Source: Oscillibacter sp. (lineage in GTDB: Bacteria; Bacillota; Clostridia; Oscillospirales; Oscillospiraceae). Taken from it: a stretch of DNA of 64,000 nt. Below the pieces are notes generated by a model. That model was given only the letters and a program-made list of their open reading frames with translations. It did not search any database and was not told the DNA's origin. Where the stretch lies: the NCBI GenBank assembly GCA_017526785.1, contig JAFXQV010000029.1:33809-97808 (forward strand). Direction: 5' to 3'. A program made the translations under genes and the position numbers. This document shows, piece after piece, positions 1-8,431 of the stretch (the first letter of the stretch is position 1; each line of letters begins with the position of its first letter).

Positions 1-108
1 GAGTACGGTTTCGGCGTCGGCGCGGCGTGACAGGTTCGCGGCCTTGTCCAGCGCGGCCGGGTTCATCCGTGCCGCCCACGCCCCCGGAATGCCGTTATTG
101 TCCGTCAT
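1..108 (-). CDS. Unrecognised protein, N-terminal part only (runs off the left edge)
   Basis: The reading frame starts with ATG at 108, inside the last codons of thyX, and is open to the edge of the window (36 codons). The start is rich in Ala, Arg and Asn and reads MTDNNGIPGAWAARMNPAAL. A second ATG at 66 (MNPAALDKAANLSRR) is an equally possible start; neither has a clear Shine-Dalgarno sequence. The 14-base overlap with thyX suggests translational coupling at the end of the thyX transcript. There is too little sequence to name a family. Confidence 0.5.
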   Translation of the reverse strand, partial: MTDNNGIPGAWAARMNPAALDKAANLSRRADAETVL

Positions 109-730
109 AGGCCGCGATATCGTCGAAAATGACGGGTATCCGTGACCGGAAGTCGCGGAGAAGCGCGGCGGCGGTCTGCCTCATTTGGGGATGTGCGGCG
201 GCGGCCGTCCGGAGTTTGAAGAAGTGCCGCCACTCCCGGAGATTCATGGTCACGACGATTTCGGTTTTCAGACTGTTTGGTAAAACGCTCCGCGCCTCTT
301 GGGGCGTCGCGCCGAGTTCCAGAAGCCGGAAATAGTCGCGCTCCGCGGCCTCCATGGACGCTTTCCAGACCGCGAACGCCGGACTGTCCGCAGTCCAGAA
401 ACACGGCCGGATGAACGTCAGTTCGTTTCCGAACTTGTCCTGACTGTAGTTGCAGTAGCGCGTACTCTCCTGACTGTAGCTGGCAATCCGGTGGCGGACA
501 ATCTCGTGGCTTACGCCCCGGTCGCAGATAACCAGTACGCTGACTTTCCCGTGTTCAATGACGGATTCGTGTCCGCGTGAAATCAGATTTTGCAGGAATT
601 TCCGGTAGGACGTATCGGAGATGTTGCCCTCGCTCTTGTAGCAGATACGCCCCATGCGCTCAATGCTCTTAACCATTTCGAGGCCGTCGAACGCCTCCAA
701 AAATTCGTGGGATGGTTCGATAATTCGCAA
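95..730 (-). CDS. thyX: Flavin-dependent thymidylate synthase ThyX
   Basis: ThyX makes dTMP from dUMP, using FAD/NADPH and methylene-tetrahydrofolate, and replaces ThyA in many anaerobes. The family motif is visible as RHRIASYSQESTRY (around residues 80-95), the ThyX RHR...S...S.R signature; the overall length (about 211 residues) fits the family. The longest frame begins with GTG at 739, but the AAGGAG at about 739-744 touches that codon; the TTG at 730 has an 8-base spacing and is the better start. It lies downstream of the flavodiiron protein gene on the same strand and overlaps the next partial ORF. Confidence 0.95.
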   Translation of the reverse strand: MRIIEPSHEFLEAFDGLEMVKSIERMGRICYKSEGNISDTSYRKFLQNLISRGHESVIEHGKVSVLVICDRGVSHEIVRHRIASYSQESTRYCNYSQDKFGNELTFIRPCFWTADSPAFAVWKASMEAAERDYFRLLELGATPQEARSVLPNSLKTEIVVTMNLREWRHFFKLRTAAAAHPQMRQTAAALLRDFRSRIPVIFDDIAAYDGQ

Positions 731-752
731 CTGTGGCACTCCTTCCAGACAA

Positions 753-776
753 ACGGGGACGATTTCTCGTCCCCGT
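753..776 (-). terminator. Hairpin between the flavodiiron gene and thyX
   Basis: A perfect 9-bp stem (ACGGGGACG/CGTCCCCGT) with a 6-base loop lies between the two genes. On the minus strand it is followed by TTGTCTGG and not a full U-run, so it may be a weak terminator or a processing hairpin immediately ahead of the thyX ribosome site. Confidence 0.4.
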
Positions 777-795
777 CGGCGATATGATGTGGTAT

Positions 796-2007
796 TTACT
801 TGGACAGGTCCGCCGCGATAGCGTCGGCCAGCGCCTCCACGTCCGCCGCGTTCCGCTCACTGCAACCGGAAGTGACGGTCACGCTGACATCATCATGGAT
901 AATGGTCATGTTCTTCATGCCGGACAGCGCTTCCTTGATGAGTTTGCCGGACTGAATCGCCCACGAACCATTCTCGATAATGGCGCAGGTGCGGTTCTGG
1001 ACGTTCAGCGCCTTCATGTCCGCGAGGAAATCGTGCATGGGCGGGAAAACGCCCAGATTGTACGTCACCGACGCAAGCACGAGGTGACTGTACTTGAACA
1101 CGTCCGAAATCAGATAGCTGACATGCGTACTCGACACGTCGTAAAGGCGGGTGTTCGTGACGCCCTTTTCGGCTAATTTCGCGGCCAGAAGTTCGGCGGT
1201 GTTCTCCGTGTTGCCGTACATGGACGCGTATACAATCATGACGCCCTTTTCCTCCGGCGTGTACGTACTCCAAAGCTGGTGTTTGCCGACGATGTAGCCG
1301 AGGTCTTTTCGCCACACGGGGCCGTGAAGCGGGCAAATATACTTGATATCAATTTTCGCGGCCTTTTTCAAGACGGCCTGCACCTGCTGGCCGTACTTGC
1401 CGACGATGTTTGCATAGTAGCGGCGGGCGTCGTCAATCCACTCGCCGTCAAAGTCGAACTCGTCGGCGAAGAGCTTGCCGTCGAGGGAGCGGAACGAGCC
1501 GAACGCGTCCGCGCTGAACAGTACGCTGTTGGTGGTGTCGTAGGTCATCATGACCTCCGGCCAGTGTACCATGGCGGCCGTGATAAAGGTCACGCTGTGC
1601 CTGCCGAAAGAGGCCGTGTCGCCCTCCTTGACCTCCCGGACGTTGTCCTTGCCGATTTCGTAGCCGAAGTTCCGCAGGAACGCGGCGGCTTTCGGGGTCA
1701 TAATCATTTGCACGTCCGGCCAGCGCAACAGGATTTCTTCCAGCGACGCGGCGTGGTCGGGTTCCACATGGTGAATGACCAGATAATCCAGCGGCCGCCC
1801 GTTCAATACGGCCTTGACATTCTCGATAAACTGACGGCCTACCGCCCAGTCGGCGGTGTCGAAGAGGACGGTCTTTTCGTCCAGCAGGACATACGCGTTA
1901 TAGGACACGCCGTGGTAGAGGGGGTGGATGTTCTCGAACAGCGCCAGACGGCGGTCATTGCCCCCCACCCAGTACAGGTCGTCCGTTACTTTGCGATAAC
2001 AGTTCAT
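796..2007 (-). CDS. Flavodiiron protein (A-type flavoprotein, FprA family)
   Basis: A 403-residue cytoplasmic enzyme of the FprA/flavodiiron family, which reduces O2 (or NO) to protect anaerobes. Residues 1-245 are the metallo-beta-lactamase-like di-iron domain, with HHVEPDHAAS (around 79-88) as the H-x-E-x-D-H ligand motif, a later MVHWPEVMMTYD segment carrying a ligand His and Asp, and CPLHGPVWR near 230. Residues from about 255 form a flavodoxin-like FMN domain starting VMIVYASMYGNTENTA. There is no rubredoxin extension, so a separate donor is implied. The start has GGAGGAA 8-9 bases upstream. It lies 21 bases downstream of the RNHCP gene, suggesting a shared transcript. The substrate (O2 or NO) cannot be told from sequence. 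Confidence 0.93.
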   Translation of the reverse strand: MNCYRKVTDDLYWVGGNDRRLALFENIHPLYHGVSYNAYVLLDEKTVLFDTADWAVGRQFIENVKAVLNGRPLDYLVIHHVEPDHAASLEEILLRWPDVQMIMTPKAAAFLRNFGYEIGKDNVREVKEGDTASFGRHSVTFITAAMVHWPEVMMTYDTTNSVLFSADAFGSFRSLDGKLFADEFDFDGEWIDDARRYYANIVGKYGQQVQAVLKKAAKIDIKYICPLHGPVWRKDLGYIVGKHQLWSTYTPEEKGVMIVYASMYGNTENTAELLAAKLAEKGVTNTRLYDVSSTHVSYLISDVFKYSHLVLASVTYNLGVFPPMHDFLADMKALNVQNRTCAIIENGSWAIQSGKLIKEALSGMKNMTIIHDDVSVTVTSGCSERNAADVEALADAIAADLSK

Positions 2008-2028
2008 GAAAAGTTCCTCCGTTTCTTT

Positions 2029-2430
2029 TTACAGGCCGCTCATTTTCTCCATGTACTCCGGGGGGAAGGGCGGCTGTGCAATCGGCTTCATGGCAATGGA
2101 CATCAGCTTGAAGGGGTTATCGTCGGCCGCGACACGGTTCGACGAGAGCGCCCCGCAACGGCGGCAACGGTGGATTATCGCCCATTCGCCCCCCTTGCGC
2201 ACCCAGACCGCGACAGGCTCCATAATGCCGCCGCAGTCGGCGGCGCGGTCTCCCGGCTCCGTGTCCAAGTGGAGACTGTGCAGGCAGTTCGGGCAGTGAT
2301 TCCGGTGTCCGCTCCCGGCACCGTCCGGGGACACGTTCCGCCCGCACACCTTGCAGACAAACGGCTTGTTGCACGGATGGGTCTTGTAGTAACCCTTTTC
2401 ATACTGGATTCGTTTGTTTTCACGGTTCAT
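2029..2430 (-). CDS. RNHCP domain zinc-ribbon protein
   Basis: A 133-residue protein with the diagnostic RNHCPNC string (around 43-49) of the RNHCP family, whose function is not known. Cysteine pairs at CKVCGR, CPNC, a single C in DCGG and CRRC suggest two zinc ribbons. No membrane segment or signal peptide. An AGGAGG about 10 bases before the ATG supports the start. It heads the operon RNHCP - flavodiiron - thyX, so a role in redox or stress response is possible but is only inferred from context. Confidence 0.85.
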   Translation of the reverse strand: MNRENKRIQYEKGYYKTHPCNKPFVCKVCGRNVSPDGAGSGHRNHCPNCLHSLHLDTEPGDRAADCGGIMEPVAVWVRKGGEWAIIHRCRRCGALSSNRVAADDNPFKLMSIAMKPIAQPPFPPEYMEKMSGL

Positions 2431-2572
2431 TGGAAATTGTTCCTCCTGAAAGATGATTTTCGGGAGGTCTTGCGCGTACCTCCCGGTCAGCGCACAATTC
2501 CCAGACAGTTATTCGTGTTTTTCAAAAGGCATTCTCCTTAGATTTGTGAATCAGCCCCCAATGTCGTTGAGA

Positions 2573-2588
2573 AACTGTCCATAGCATA
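2573..2588 (-). promoter_or_regulatory. Promoter-like box repeated upstream of two genes
   Basis: AACTGTCCATAGCATA here is 15/16 identical to AACTGCCCATAGCATA at 5183-5198. Read on the minus strand both give TATGCTATGG(A/G)CAGTT, a -10 like TATGCT plus the start of the transcript. This copy precedes the RNHCP operon; the other precedes the Sel1 gene. No good -35 is visible for this copy, so a shared operator or an old duplication are both possible. Confidence 0.35.
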
Positions 2589-2610
2589 TTGTCGACGGAC
2601 ATTCCGTCCA

Positions 2611-5121
2611 TCAAAGCCCTAAACGCTCACGCGCTTTTTTGTGTCCCTGTTTCGCGGCGCGGCCGTACCATAAACGCGCCTTCGTTTTATCACGCGGCAG
2701 GCCTTTTCCGTTCTCATAACACCAGCCAAGGTTGTACTGCGCGTAGGCGTTGCCCTGTTCGGCGCTGAGTTGATACCATTTAACCGCTTCCCTATAATCC
2801 TGCGCCACGCCGTTGCCCATCTCATAGCAAAAGCCAAGATTGCCCTGGGCTCTTGCGTTGCCCTGTTCGGCGGAGCGGCGGTACCACTTGACCGCTTCGG
2901 TGTAGCTTTTGGCCACGCCGATTCCGGCATCATAGCAGTAAGCGAGATTGCACTGCGCTGTTGCGTCGCCCTGTTCGGCGGAGCGGCGGTACCACTTAAC
3001 CGCCTCGGCTTTATCCTGCGCCACGCCGTTGCCCATCTCATAGCACAAACCGAGATTGCACTGGGCTCTTGCGTTGCCCTGTTCGGCGGCGCGGTGGTAC
3101 CACTTGACGGCTTCGGTGTAGCTCTTGGCCACGCCGATTCCGGCCTCATAGCAGTAAGCGAGATTGCACTGCGCGGTGTCGTCGCCCTGTTCGGCGGAGC
3201 GGCGGTACCACTTAACCGCCTCGGCTTTATCCTGCGCCACGCCGTTGCCCATCTCATAGCACAAACCGAGATTGCACTGGGCTCTTGCGTTGCCCTGTTC
3301 GGCGGCGCGGTGGTACCATTTGACGGCTTCGGTGTAGCTTTGAGCCACGCCGATTCCGACCTCATAGCAGTAAGCGAGATTGCACTGCGCGGTGTCGTTG
3401 CCCTGTTCGGCAGCGCGGCGGTACCATTTGGCCGCCTCGGCTTTATTCTGCGCCACGCCGTTGCCCGCCTCGTAGCAATATCCGAGATTATTTTGCGCGT
3501 CCGGGTTGCCCTGTTCGGCGGCGCGGCGGTACCATTTGGCCGCTTCGGCGTAATCCTGCGCCACGCCCCGCCCGTTCTTATAGTAAACGCCCATTTGGAA
3601 TTGCGCGTCGGCGTCGCCCTGTTCGGCGGCGCGGCGGTACCATTGGAACGCTTCGGCGTAATCTTGCGCCACGCCCTGCCCATCCTGATAGCAAATGCCA
3701 AGATTGTACTGCGCTACCATGTCGCCCTGTTCGGCGGCGCGGCGGTACCATTTGACCGCTTCGGCGTCACTTTGCGCCACGCCCCTGCCTCTATCATAGT
3801 AAACACCGAGTTTCAGTTGCGCGTCCGGGTCGTCCTGTTCGGCGGCGCAGCGGAACCATTTGGCCGCTTCGGCGTAATCCTGCGCCACGCCTTCCCCATC
3901 TTCATAGCAAACGCCGAGATTAAACTGTGCTACTACGTCGCCCTGTTCGGCGGCGCGGCGGTACCATTTGGCCGCTTCGGCGTCATTCTGCGCCACGCCT
4001 CTGCCTCTGCCATAGTAGACGCCGAGTTTGCGTTGCGCGCGCGCGTTGTTCTGCTCAGCGGCACGGCGAAACCATTTGAAGGCTTCGGCGTAATCCTGTA
4101 TTACGCCCTCTCCTTCTTCATAGCAAACGCCGAGATTAAACTGTGCTACTACGTCGCCCTGTTCGGCGGCGCGGCGAAACCATTTGGCCGCTTCGGCGTC
4201 ATTCTGCGCCACGCCTCTGCCTCTGTCATAGTAGACGCCGAGTTTGCGTTGCGCATTGGCGTCGCCCTGCTCAGCGGCGCGGCGAAACCATTTGAAGGCT
4301 TCGGCGTAATCCTGTGTTACGCCCTCTCCTTCTTCATAGCTATAACCGAGATTAAACTGCGCTACTACGTCGCCCTGTTCGGCGGCGCGGCGAAACCATT
4401 TGGCCGCTTCGGCGTAATCTTGCGTCACGCCCTTGCCCTGCCGATAGCACCAGCCAAGGCTCGTCCTCGCGTTGGCGTTGCCCTGTTCGGCGGCGCGGCG
4501 GTACCATTTGGCCGCTTCGGCGTAATCTTGCGCCACGCCCTTGCCCTGCCTGTAGCGCCAGCCGAGACGCATTTGGGCGTCCGCGTCTCCGGCTTGCGCG
4601 GATTTTATCAGAGCCGCGACTTCAGGGCTGACGGACGGCGGCGGCGTCGGCTTTGTGACGGGAGCCGATTGCGCGGACGGTGCCTCGCGCGTGAAGTCCT
4701 GATAAACGCTGCTGTCCCATCCCAGCATGCCCGCCAGCCAAGACAGAACCATCCCGGCGACTTCTTGACTTATCCAGAGCCTGTCCATCAGTAATATACG
4801 GCAACGCTGAAGGCAGGCTGTTTTTTCCTGGTCGGATTTCTCATCCGCGTCGTACAGAGATTGACCAACTCCGAGATTCAGCGTATTTTTGACCAGTTCG
4901 CGCTCTTTCACAAATTCCGACGCGTAATCGCTAAGAATCGCGTAGAAACGCATGGGATTTGTCAAAATCTCTTTTCCATGCTGGGAAATCAACAGGGACA
5001 AGGCCGCTTCAATGCCTGTTTTCTCTGTAGTCTTTTCTTCCAGGAGGCTTGCGCCGCAAAAGGGGCAGATTGTCACTGTTTGCGCCGCGTTCCAAGACGC
5101 ACCGCATTTGGCGCATTTCAT
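2611..5121 (-). CDS. Zinc-ribbon protein with 18 Sel1-like repeats
   Basis: An 836-residue cytoplasmic protein. It begins with a CxxC...CxxC zinc ribbon (MKCAKCG ... CPFCG, residues 1-22), then a helical region to about residue 165, then 18 complete 36-residue Sel1-like (TPR-type) repeats and a short nineteenth, typically AEQGNxxAQxxLGxCYExGxGVAQDxAEAxKWYRRA. Sel1 solenoids are protein-binding scaffolds. The start is set at 5121 because AAAGGAG is 10 bases upstream; the ATG at 5130 is too close and longer frames lack a site. Repeats 3-8 and 12-17 alternate between two types, so the real duplication unit was 72 residues (216 bp). The partner is unknown. Confidence 0.85.
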   Translation of the reverse strand: MKCAKCGASWNAAQTVTICPFCGASLLEEKTTEKTGIEAALSLLISQHGKEILTNPMRFYAILSDYASEFVKERELVKNTLNLGVGQSLYDADEKSDQEKTACLQRCRILLMDRLWISQEVAGMVLSWLAGMLGWDSSVYQDFTREAPSAQSAPVTKPTPPPSVSPEVAALIKSAQAGDADAQMRLGWRYRQGKGVAQDYAEAAKWYRRAAEQGNANARTSLGWCYRQGKGVTQDYAEAAKWFRRAAEQGDVVAQFNLGYSYEEGEGVTQDYAEAFKWFRRAAEQGDANAQRKLGVYYDRGRGVAQNDAEAAKWFRRAAEQGDVVAQFNLGVCYEEGEGVIQDYAEAFKWFRRAAEQNNARAQRKLGVYYGRGRGVAQNDAEAAKWYRRAAEQGDVVAQFNLGVCYEDGEGVAQDYAEAAKWFRCAAEQDDPDAQLKLGVYYDRGRGVAQSDAEAVKWYRRAAEQGDMVAQYNLGICYQDGQGVAQDYAEAFQWYRRAAEQGDADAQFQMGVYYKNGRGVAQDYAEAAKWYRRAAEQGNPDAQNNLGYCYEAGNGVAQNKAEAAKWYRRAAEQGNDTAQCNLAYCYEVGIGVAQSYTEAVKWYHRAAEQGNARAQCNLGLCYEMGNGVAQDKAEAVKWYRRSAEQGDDTAQCNLAYCYEAGIGVAKSYTEAVKWYHRAAEQGNARAQCNLGLCYEMGNGVAQDKAEAVKWYRRSAEQGDATAQCNLAYCYDAGIGVAKSYTEAVKWYRRSAEQGNARAQGNLGFCYEMGNGVAQDYREAVKWYQLSAEQGNAYAQYNLGWCYENGKGLPRDKTKARLWYGRAAKQGHKKARERLGL

Positions 5122-5192
5122 ATGTTCCATACTCCTTTCGGTTATTAGGGCTGTCCAGAGCCTCGCGTATCCATCCACTGGCAACTGCCCAT

Positions 5193-5221
5193 AGCATAGC
5201 GGAAAATCACGGATTTGTCAA
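5193..5221 (-). promoter_or_regulatory. Sigma-A type promoter of the Sel1-repeat gene
   Basis: On the minus strand a consensus TTGACA (-35) is followed after 17 bases by TATGCT (-10). Transcription would start about 65 bases before the Sel1 gene start. Confidence 0.75.
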
Positions 5222-5338
5222 TCAAAATCGCAGAGAAAGCGTCAGCGCGGACAGCGTTTGACGGCATTCCGGCCGCCGCGTCCGGAATAATGACGGTTTT
5301 TCGCCCACGCCGCGCGCCGGATTCTGTACACTTTTTCA

Positions 5339-5367
5339 TTGCAAAGCGCGGACAAGCCTGTTATAAT
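5339..5367 (+). promoter_or_regulatory. Promoter of the aquaporin gene
   Basis: TTGCAA, 17-base spacer, TATAAT, ending 30 bases before the aquaporin ATG. Confidence 0.8.
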
Positions 5368-5397
5368 GGCCTTACTACGGAAAGGAGGCCTTGAAGC

Positions 5398-6084
5398 ATG
5401 AAGAAATACATTGCGGAAGGCATCGGGACTATGGTGCTGGTCGTTCTGGGTTGCGGTACGGCCATGCTCGTGGGCTGCGACGCCGCCAACGGCGGCGGCT
5501 ACATCCTCACGGCGCTGGCGTTCGGCCTGTCCATTGTCGCTATGGCCTACTCCATCGGCAACATCTCCGGCTGTCACATCAACCCGGCCGTGTCGCTCGG
5601 CGTCTACATGAGCGGCGGTCTGGACATGACGGACTTTGTCGGCTATGTCGTCTCGCAGTGCGTGGGCGCGCTGGTCGGCTCCGGCCTGCTGGCGGTGATT
5701 TTCGGTATGGGCGGCGTCGAGGACAAAACAGGCGGCCTCGGCACGAACGGCCTCGCGGGCGTCAGTGGCAACCCCGTCGCCGGACTGCTCGTCGAAATCG
5801 TGCTGACCTGCATTTTCCTCCTCTGCATTCTGGGCGTCACGTCCAAGAAGGCCAAGCACGGCTCTTTCGGCGGACTGGTCATCGGCCTGACGCTGACCGG
5901 CGTCCACATCCTCGGAATCGGCCTGACGGGTACTTCCGTCAACCCGGCGCGCAGTCTCGGCCCCGCGATTGTCGCGGCCATGACCGGTAACGCGGCTCCG
6001 TTGGGCAGTCTGTGGGTGTTCATCGTCGGCCCGCTGGTCGGCGCGGCGCTCGCGGCGGTTATCTACAAGGCGCTCGAAAACTGA
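5398..6084 (+). CDS. aqpZ: Aquaporin, AqpZ-like
   Basis: A 228-residue six-helix channel of the MIP family. Both half-helix motifs are present: HINPAV (around 60) and SVNPARS (around 180). The selectivity filter looks water-specific: Phe in ALAFGLS on helix 2, His in TGVHILG on helix 5, Thr in GTSV, and Arg of the second NPAR; glycerol facilitators have an Asp after NPAR and lack this His. It therefore probably moves water across the cell membrane. It has its own promoter and an AAAGGAGG ribosome site, so it is probably monocistronic or leads into acylphosphatase 73 bases downstream. Confidence 0.92.
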   Translation: MKKYIAEGIGTMVLVVLGCGTAMLVGCDAANGGGYILTALAFGLSIVAMAYSIGNISGCHINPAVSLGVYMSGGLDMTDFVGYVVSQCVGALVGSGLLAVIFGMGGVEDKTGGLGTNGLAGVSGNPVAGLLVEIVLTCIFLLCILGVTSKKAKHGSFGGLVIGLTLTGVHILGIGLTGTSVNPARSLGPAIVAAMTGNAAPLGSLWVFIVGPLVGAALAAVIYKALEN

Positions 6085-6157
6085 CGGACAGCGTGACGGC
6101 GGGACATTCTCCGGAATGTCCCGCTTCTTTGTACTTTTCGCGAAAGGATGAACCTGC

Positions 6158-6433
6158 ATGAAAGTCCGCCGACACTTTTACTTTTCCGGGCGCGTTCAGG
6201 GCGTCGGATTCCGCTACCGCGCCACGTACGCCGCCCGCGCCGCGAAACTCACCGGGTGGGTCAAGAATCTGTACGACGGCCGGGTGGAAATGGAAATTCA
6301 GGGCGACGACGCCCTCATTACGCGCCTGCTCTACGACCTCCGGAAAGACCGCTTTATCCGTATCACGGGCATCGAGAGCGAAGAACTGCCGCTGGTCGAC
6401 AACGAGCGCGATTTCCACCCAACCGGATACTGA
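6158..6433 (+). CDS. acyP: Acylphosphatase
   Basis: A 91-residue enzyme that hydrolyses acyl phosphates such as acetyl phosphate or carbamoyl phosphate. It has the family signature GRVQGVGFRYRA (residues 11-22) with the catalytic Arg, and GWVKNLYDGRVEMEIQGD with the catalytic Asn. The length is typical. The start is supported by GAAAGGA 9 bases upstream. It follows the aquaporin gene without a clear terminator. Confidence 0.95.
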   Translation: MKVRRHFYFSGRVQGVGFRYRATYAARAAKLTGWVKNLYDGRVEMEIQGDDALITRLLYDLRKDRFIRITGIESEELPLVDNERDFHPTGY

Positions 6434-6494
6434 ACGCCAGCACCACAAGCGGAAAATGTTTCCATGTTCTCCGAAAAATGTTACCAAATTGTAA

Positions 6495-6523
6495 TTTTCA
6501 TCCGGCCTGTCCTGTGGTATAAT
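6495..6523 (+). promoter_or_regulatory. Extended -10 promoter of the VanW gene
   Basis: TTTTCA, 17-base spacer, TATAAT with a TGTGG extension directly before the -10. It leaves a leader of about 95 bases before the VanW start. Confidence 0.7.
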
Positions 6524-6622
6524 GGAAGCGGTCGAAAAAGGGCAGGACGGACTTCCCTACAGGGGCGGTACGTTTTGTTCTCTGCTTTCATACTATCCTT
6601 GTGGTTCGGAAGGAGAATGTCT

Positions 6623-8272
6623 ATGGAAAATCAACTTTCTACAAACTCCGGCGCGGACGGTATCGGTACCCCCGACACGGTACCCGGCGGCGGTGCCGGG
6701 AGAACCGTGTTCGCCATTGTGCGTACGGTGCTTGCGGCGTTCATTATCGCGGGCGTGATTGTGTCCGCCGGGTACGCCGGGCTTTGCGCCTACGCCGCGA
6801 ACGGGAAAACCATCTGGCCGGGTATCAGCGTCATGGGCGTGGAACTCAGCGGGCTGACCGTCGAGGAGGCCGCCAAAAAACTTGACACTTTCATCGACAA
6901 GTCGCAGGTTGACCTCTACCTTTACTATATTCTGGACGAAGGGACTCACGTTGAGAACTACCGCCCCGACACCCCCGATTACTCATTCCCGCTCCGTGAC
7001 TTGGGCTTCTACCCCGACACCATGTCCATCGCGCAGGAAGCCTACGACATGAACGTGACAAACCCGGAATTCCTCTCGCTGGGCTGGCGCTACCTTACCG
7101 GGGAGGGCGAGACCGAGTACAGCCCCGAATTGTCCGTTGACCCCGAACAGGTCACCTTGCGCGCGCAGGAGGCCGCCGAGGCGCTCAGCTATGACCCCAC
7201 GCAGACCGAGTACGGCATTGAGGGCGACGCGCTCCGCGTGACGCTCCCAAAAAACGGCCGCTCCGTCCCCGCCGAACCCATTGCCGAGAAACTCCAAACC
7301 GTTATCCGGAACGCCCCGGATTTCGCGGTGGATATCCCGTATTCGGCGGTGCCGCATGAGGCCATGACGGTGGAGGAAATCCACGAAAAGGTTTACATTC
7401 CCGTTAAAAACGCGTGGTTTGACCCCCAAAAGTGGGAAGTCGCCCCCGGCGAAAACGGCATTGACTTCGACATGGAGACCCTCCGGACGCTCATGGAAGA
7501 GGCCGCCGCCGGGCAGACCGTCGAAACACAGCTCATCTACGGCGAACCCAAGCTCACCTACAACGATTTGAAAAACGTGGTATTCCGTGACCTGCTGGGC
7601 GAGGCCAGCACGAAAGTGTCCGGCACGGCCGCGCGCGTCAACAACGTGAAACTGGCCGCCAAGGCCATTAATAACGCGGTCGTCAACAGCGGCGAAACCT
7701 TCTCCTATAATGGCCGCGTCGGACGCCGCACAGCCGCCAAGGGCTATCAGGCCGCCCCGGCGTATATCCAAGGCCTCACCGTCGACGAAATCGGCGGCGG
7801 CGTCTGCCAGCCGTCCTCCACGCTCTACCTTGCCTGTCTGCGCTCCAACATGCAGATTACGGAGCGTTCCCCGCACCGCTATGTCCCGGCGTATATCCCG
7901 CCCGGCATGGACGCCACGGTTTCATGGGGCGGCCCCGATTACAAATTCACCAACAACACCCCCTATCCCATCATCATCAAAACCAAATACGCCGACGGCT
8001 ACTTGACCGTGCAGCTCATCGGCACCAAGACCAACAACAACACCGTCAAAATTACCAACGAGTTCATTTCGTCCACGCAGTGGAAGACCGAGTACAGAAC
8101 CGACCGCAGTCTCCCGAAGGGTACGCAGAAAGTCGAGGTCACGCCCTACACCGGAAAGACCTACAAGACCTACCGTAATATTTACGACGGCAACGGCAAG
8201 CTGATTTCCAGCAAGTTCGAGGCCACCAGCGTTTACAAAGTACGCAATCAGGTGATTGCGCGTAACCCGTGA
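6623..8272 (+). CDS. VanW family membrane-anchored cell-wall protein
   Basis: A 549-residue protein with one N-terminal membrane helix (about residues 25-55) and an extracellular remainder. Residues about 60-320 match the peptidoglycan-binding-like region that often precedes VanW domains (GISVMGVELSGLTVEEAAKKL is the usual opening). Residues about 331-470 are the VanW domain: SGETFSYN, GGGVCQPSSTLY, SPHRYVPAYIPPGMDATVS. The C-terminal 80 residues are basic and Thr/Lys-rich. The start at 6623 is chosen for AAGGAG 7-8 bases upstream; the frame is open further back. VanW is linked to glycopeptide resistance clusters by name, but its activity is unknown and no van genes are nearby. Confidence 0.9.
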   Translation: MENQLSTNSGADGIGTPDTVPGGGAGRTVFAIVRTVLAAFIIAGVIVSAGYAGLCAYAANGKTIWPGISVMGVELSGLTVEEAAKKLDTFIDKSQVDLYLYYILDEGTHVENYRPDTPDYSFPLRDLGFYPDTMSIAQEAYDMNVTNPEFLSLGWRYLTGEGETEYSPELSVDPEQVTLRAQEAAEALSYDPTQTEYGIEGDALRVTLPKNGRSVPAEPIAEKLQTVIRNAPDFAVDIPYSAVPHEAMTVEEIHEKVYIPVKNAWFDPQKWEVAPGENGIDFDMETLRTLMEEAAAGQTVETQLIYGEPKLTYNDLKNVVFRDLLGEASTKVSGTAARVNNVKLAAKAINNAVVNSGETFSYNGRVGRRTAAKGYQAAPAYIQGLTVDEIGGGVCQPSSTLYLACLRSNMQITERSPHRYVPAYIPPGMDATVSWGGPDYKFTNNTPYPIIIKTKYADGYLTVQLIGTKTNNNTVKITNEFISSTQWKTEYRTDRSLPKGTQKVEVTPYTGKTYKTYRNIYDGNGKLISSKFEATSVYKVRNQVIARNP

Positions 8273-8280
8273 CAAATTTC

Positions 8281-8306
8281 CCCGCCCGATTCCGGGCGGG
8301 ATTTTT
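8281..8306 (+). terminator. Intrinsic terminator after the VanW gene
   Basis: An 8-bp stem CCCGCCCG/CGGGCGGG with an ATTC loop is followed by ATTTTTA, 8 bases after the VanW stop codon. Confidence 0.9.
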
Positions 8307-8368
8307 ATCTGCCCCACCCGGCGCGTATCGCCGTAAGGCGGCAGAGGGGCGGAGCGCAAAATCACGGG

Positions 8369-8397
8369 TTGACTTTTCCGCGGGCATTGACTACAAT
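8369..8397 (+). promoter_or_regulatory. Promoter of proS
   Basis: TTGACT, 17-base spacer, TACAAT, 34 bases before the proS ATG. The leader is too short for a T-box. Confidence 0.8.
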
Positions 8398-8431
8398 AAG
8401 CGCGTATTTTCTCTTACGGAGGGCTTACCTT

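Noticed and set aside
1279-2541. A 420-codon plus-strand frame
   Set aside because: Antisense to the flavodiiron and RNHCP genes, which have clear family motifs; no ribosome site.
2770-4794. A 674-codon plus-strand open frame across the Sel1-repeat gene
   Set aside because: It is the antisense shadow of a highly regular repeat gene; its own text is an equally regular hydrophobic repeat with no start site.
5242-6159. A 305-codon minus-strand frame across the aquaporin gene
   Set aside because: Shadow frame of low-complexity Asp/Arg/Ala; the plus-strand aquaporin is certain.
8398-8431. T-box leader before proS
   Set aside because: Only about 30 bases separate promoter and start codon; there is no room for a T-box.
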